DNA from: CAYJRR01 sp964372275 [NCBI: uncultured bacterium]
GTDB taxonomy: Bacteria > CAYJRR01
Reading direction: 5' to 3'
Assembly: GCA_964372275.1 (NCBI GenBank)
Contig: CAYJRR010000069.1
Coordinates: 8,056-24,735, forward strand
Length of the DNA stretch: 16,680 nucleotides
Position numbers and translations under genes: made by a program. Under the pieces are notes generated by a model. That model searched no databases and was not told the DNA's origin. It saw only the letters and a list, made by a program, of their open reading frames with translations. Below, in pieces: positions 14,558 through 16,680 of this stretch (the first letter of the stretch is position 1; each line of letters opens with the position of its first letter).

Positions 14558-15364
14558 ATGAACCGCGACCTGCTGCGCGGATGGGGATGCCTGACGGCGC
14601 TGGTCGTCGCCATGCCGCTCCTGCTCGGCGCGATCTGGATCGCGGCCCTGGTCGCCGGCGGCATCGGGGCGGCGACGGTCGGACCTCCGCTCGCCATCGT
14701 CCTCTTCCTTTCGCTCGTGGTGGGCGGCGGCTACGCGATCCTGGAGGCGGCCCGGTACGTCGGCCGCGCCTTCCAGCGAGGATGGGATCGCAGTCCCTAC
14801 GCCGGCAAGATCGAGGAGATCGACCGGCTCCTGGCCGAGGTGCGGAATCGGATCGATGCGGTGACCGGGGCCGACTACTCGGCGCCGCTCAATGCCAAGC
14901 TCCGGGTGCTGAAGGAGCGGGCGACCGAGATCCACGCCGGCCTCCTCGAGCTCGACCGCGAGCTCGCCGACCGCGACAACCGCAGCGGCCGGTTCGCGAT
15001 TCGGGAGGCGCTGCTGCGCGCGCGCGCCTTCGTCGCGACCGGCGAGGTGAAGGAGGGGTTCGAACGCAACCTCCAGGCGCTGCACGAGGTGGGGGCCGCG
15101 CTGCGCCACGTGCGCGAACGGCGGGCGGCGCTCCTCGCCTCGCTCGACCGGGTGTCGCTGGGCTTGCGCGAAGTCCGCCTGCTCCTCGTCCCCGCCGCCC
15201 TCCCCGCCGACGCCCCCGCCGAGATCGGCCGCGAGCTCCAGTCGCTCACCGAGGCGCTCGCCGTCGACGAACGCGCCCGCCGCGAAGCCGAGGCGGCGGG
15301 CGCGCCGACGGCGCCGGCCGCCGCGGAGGGCGCGAGGACCGCGCCTCCGAAGCAGACGGTCTGA
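14558..15364 (+). CDS. Two-helix membrane protein with cytoplasmic coiled coil (hypothetical)
   Basis: 268 residues, ATG 7 nt after the upstream stop with no clear Shine-Dalgarno sequence nearby, so translation is probably coupled. Hydrophobic helices lie at about 11-37 (CLTALVVAMPLLLGAIWIAA) and 43-65. Residues 80-255 are highly charged and helical with heptad-like leucines (IEEIDRLLAEVRNRI, LRVLKERATEIHAGLLELD, LQALHEVGAALRHVRERRAA). The Ala/Pro-rich tail is likely disordered. I recognise no family. Position behind the MshEN scaffold suggests a membrane partner or anchor for that protein; this is inference only. Confidence 0.75.
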   Translation: MNRDLLRGWGCLTALVVAMPLLLGAIWIAALVAGGIGAATVGPPLAIVLFLSLVVGGGYAILEAARYVGRAFQRGWDRSPYAGKIEEIDRLLAEVRNRIDAVTGADYSAPLNAKLRVLKERATEIHAGLLELDRELADRDNRSGRFAIREALLRARAFVATGEVKEGFERNLQALHEVGAALRHVRERRAALLASLDRVSLGLREVRLLLVPAALPADAPAEIGRELQSLTEALAVDERARREAEAAGAPTAPAAAEGARTAPPKQTV

Positions 15365-15388
15365 CGCACTCACCTCGCCGGATCTCCG

Positions 15389-15799
15389 CTACAGGTCGCG
15401 TGGACGCAGGTTCCGCTGCATCCAGTCGACGATCTGCTCGGTCGAGGCGCCGGGGGTGAAGATCTCGGAAACGCCGCGCGTCTTGAGCTCCGGGATGTCC
15501 TCGTCGGGGATGATTCCGCCACCGAAGACGGCGACGTCGCCCAGGCCCTTCTCGCGCAGAAGGTCGACCACCATCGGCATCAGCGTCATGTGCGCGCCGG
15601 AGAGGATCGACAGCCCGACGGCGTCGACGTCCTCCTGCACCGCCGCCGCGACGATCATCTCCGGCGTCTGGTGCAGGCCGCTGTAGATCACTTCGTACCC
15701 CGCGTCGCGCAGCGCGCGCGCGATCACCTTCGCCCCGCGGTCGTGCCCGTCCAGCCCCGGCTTGGCGATCAGGATCCGGACCTTTCGGGAGGTCGTCAC
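15389..15799 (-). CDS. Methylmalonyl-CoA mutase B12-binding (small) subunit
   Basis: 136 residues from GTG 15799; AAGGGAAG lies about 12 nt upstream, and the extra N-terminal residues from a more upstream start are not family-like. The cobalamin signature is complete: [18 protein letters not shown], with DxHxxG at 17-22 and His19 as lower axial cobalt ligand, then [14 protein letters not shown] (SxL motif) and [11 protein letters not shown] (GG motif). Length matches stand-alone B12 domains of split mutases (about 135-140 residues). It works with the large subunit 70 nt upstream to interconvert methylmalonyl-CoA and succinyl-CoA, or a related acyl-CoA pair such as ethylmalonyl or isobutyryl, in the cytoplasm. 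The exact substrate depends on large-subunit residues outside the window. Confidence 0.93.
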   Translation of the reverse strand: MTTSRKVRILIAKPGLDGHDRGAKVIARALRDAGYEVIYSGLHQTPEMIVAAAVQEDVDAVGLSILSGAHMTLMPMVVDLLREKGLGDVAVFGGGIIPDEDIPELKTRGVSEIFTPGASTEQIVDWMQRNLRPRDL

Positions 15800-15869
15800 G
15801 GCCGTGATTCTTCCCTTTCGCCCGCCGGCCGGCAAGGTCCCGGACGTCCGGACGGCTCCGGCGCCCGGG
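15800..15869 (-). promoter_or_regulatory. Spacer between mutase subunits with GC palindromes
   Basis: The 70-nt spacer holds a perfect 12-bp palindrome CCGGACGTCCGG (15840-15851) and a 10-bp palindrome GCCGGCCGGC (15824-15833), then the ribosome binding region of the small subunit. It could form a hairpin that tunes the ratio of the two subunits, but palindromes are common at this GC content. Confidence 0.25.
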
Positions 15870-16680
15870 TCAGAACACGGCCGGTTCGCGGTAGGCGCCG
15901 TACGCTTCGCGGAAGACGTCGCAGATCTCCCCGAGCGTGGCGTAGGACTTCACCGCCTCGAGGACGTACGGCGTCAGGTTCTCCGGGCCGTCGGCGGCAC
16001 GGCGGAGCGCCTGCATCGCGCGAAGGTGCCGGGCCGCCTCGCGCTCCTTCCGGATCCGGCGGGTCCGCTCGATCTGGCGGCGCTCCACCTCCGGGTTGAT
16101 CTTGAGGAGCGGGACCTCGACCTTCTCCTCGGTCGCGTACTTGTTGACCCCGACCATCACCTTCTCGCCACGCTCGAGCTGCCGCTGGAACCGGAACGCG
16201 GCCTCGGCGATCTCCCGCTGCGGATACCCCCCCTCCACCGCGGCGATCATCCCGCCCATCGCCTCGATCCGGTCGATGTAGGCCATCGCCTCCCGTTCCA
16301 TCCGGTCGGTGAGCGCCTCCACGAACCACGATCCCCCGAGCGGGTCGACGGTGTTCGTGACGCCCGTCTCCTCGGCGAGGATCTGCTGCGTGCGGAGCGC
16401 GATCGTCACCGCCTCCTCCGACGGAAGCGCCAGCGTCTCGTCGAGCGAATTGGTGTGGAGGCTCTGCGTCCCGCCGAGCACCGCCGCCAGCGCCTGGATC
16501 GCCACCCGCACCACGTTGTTCGTCGGCTGCTGGGCGGTGAGAGAGACCCCGGCCGTCTGGCAGTGGGTGCGCAGCATCCAGGAGCGGGGGTTCCGGGCGC
16601 CGAAACGATGCCGGAGCTGCTTGGCCCAGATCCGGCGCGCGGCACGGAGCTTGGCGATCTCCTCGAAGAAGTCGTTGTGC
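15870..16680 (-). CDS. Methylmalonyl-CoA mutase large (catalytic) subunit, C-terminal part
   Basis: The reading frame enters from the right edge and ends at 15870; about 269 C-terminal residues are visible. [76 protein letters not shown] and [20 protein letters not shown] are hallmark segments of the acyl-CoA mutase TIM-barrel subunit. The protein stops after YREPAVF without a B12 domain, which is instead encoded by the next gene, so this is the split (archaeal-type) arrangement. The 5' end and substrate-determining N-terminal residues are outside the window, so methylmalonyl-CoA is the default reading and isobutyryl- or ethylmalonyl-CoA mutase remain possible. Confidence 0.93.
   Translation of the reverse strand, partial: HNDFFEEIAKLRAARRIWAKQLRHRFGARNPRSWMLRTHCQTAGVSLTAQQPTNNVVRVAIQALAAVLGGTQSLHTNSLDETLALPSEEAVTIALRTQQILAEETGVTNTVDPLGGSWFVEALTDRMEREAMAYIDRIEAMGGMIAAVEGGYPQREIAEAAFRFQRQLERGEKVMVGVNKYATEEKVEVPLLKINPEVERRQIERTRRIRKEREAARHLRAMQALRRAADGPENLTPYVLEAVKSYATLGEICDVFREAYGAYREPAVF

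Noticed and set aside
12304-14697. A 797-codon minus-strand ORF opposite the MshEN gene
   Set aside because: Antisense shadow: no domain is visible, and the plus strand encodes five recognisable domains over the same span.
15365-15388. Bidirectional terminator between the convergent genes
   Set aside because: The 24-nt gap holds no inverted repeat or T/A tract that I can see.

Overview
The window is 16.7 kb of very GC-rich (about 70 % by eye), densely coding bacterial chromosome. No tRNA, rRNA, CRISPR array or insertion sequence was seen. The gene set suggests a high-GC, Gram-negative-type lineage of the Myxococcota / former Deltaproteobacteria or Acidobacteriota kind. The clues are a DUF4388 signalling protein with a c-di-GMP-binding MshEN domain, a lipoprotein lipase, split-subunit B12-dependent methylmalonyl-CoA mutase, bacterial GH3 and selenocysteine use. 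The phylum is an inference and cannot be fixed from the sequence.

Layout. (1) Positions 1-994, minus strand: a secreted TlpA/thioredoxin-like protein is interrupted by one in-frame TGA exactly where the first cysteine of the CxxC motif belongs. A hairpin with bacterial SECIS geometry follows directly, so I read it as a selenoprotein with a UPFC active site. It is translationally coupled (GTGA overlap) to a secreted DsbD N-domain protein that runs off the left edge. (2) Positions 1061-6409, minus strand: a tight four-gene operon. Transcription order is left-handed beta-helix protein 1, its paralogue beta-helix protein 2, a membrane-anchored GT2 glycosyltransferase, and a GH3-family adenylate-forming enzyme. 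The junctions are ATGA, GTGA and a 2-nt gap. It looks like an uncharacterised pathway for a surface or lipid-linked conjugate. (3) Positions 6453-7073, minus strand: a small protein with a histone-H1-like basic tail, a C-x4-C-x9-C-x2-H metal knuckle and an acidic C-terminus. (4) Positions 7141-12223, minus strand: a large STAND ATPase with a C-terminal OmpR-type DNA-binding domain, followed 31 nt later by an alpha/beta-hydrolase lipoprotein. (5) Positions 12286-15364, plus strand and divergent from the STAND gene: a five-domain signalling scaffold (MshEN, pseudo-REC, pseudo-HD-GYP, REC with Glu in place of the phospho-Asp, DUF4388), then a two-helix membrane protein with a coiled coil. (6) Positions 15389-16680, minus strand: the B12-binding small subunit and the C-terminal half of the catalytic large subunit of a methylmalonyl-CoA-type mutase.

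How they work together. The selenoprotein and the DsbD-like protein form a plausible periplasmic thiol-redox pair. The four-gene operon probably makes and transfers an activated acyl or sugar group. The divergent STAND and MshEN proteins suggest a local signalling node. The mutase belongs to propionate or branched-acyl metabolism and looks unrelated to its neighbours. The strongest novelty candidates are the selenocysteine thioredoxin next to a DsbD-type gene, the MshEN scaffold whose catalytic signalling sites are all degenerate, and the paired beta-helix/GT2/GH3 operon.
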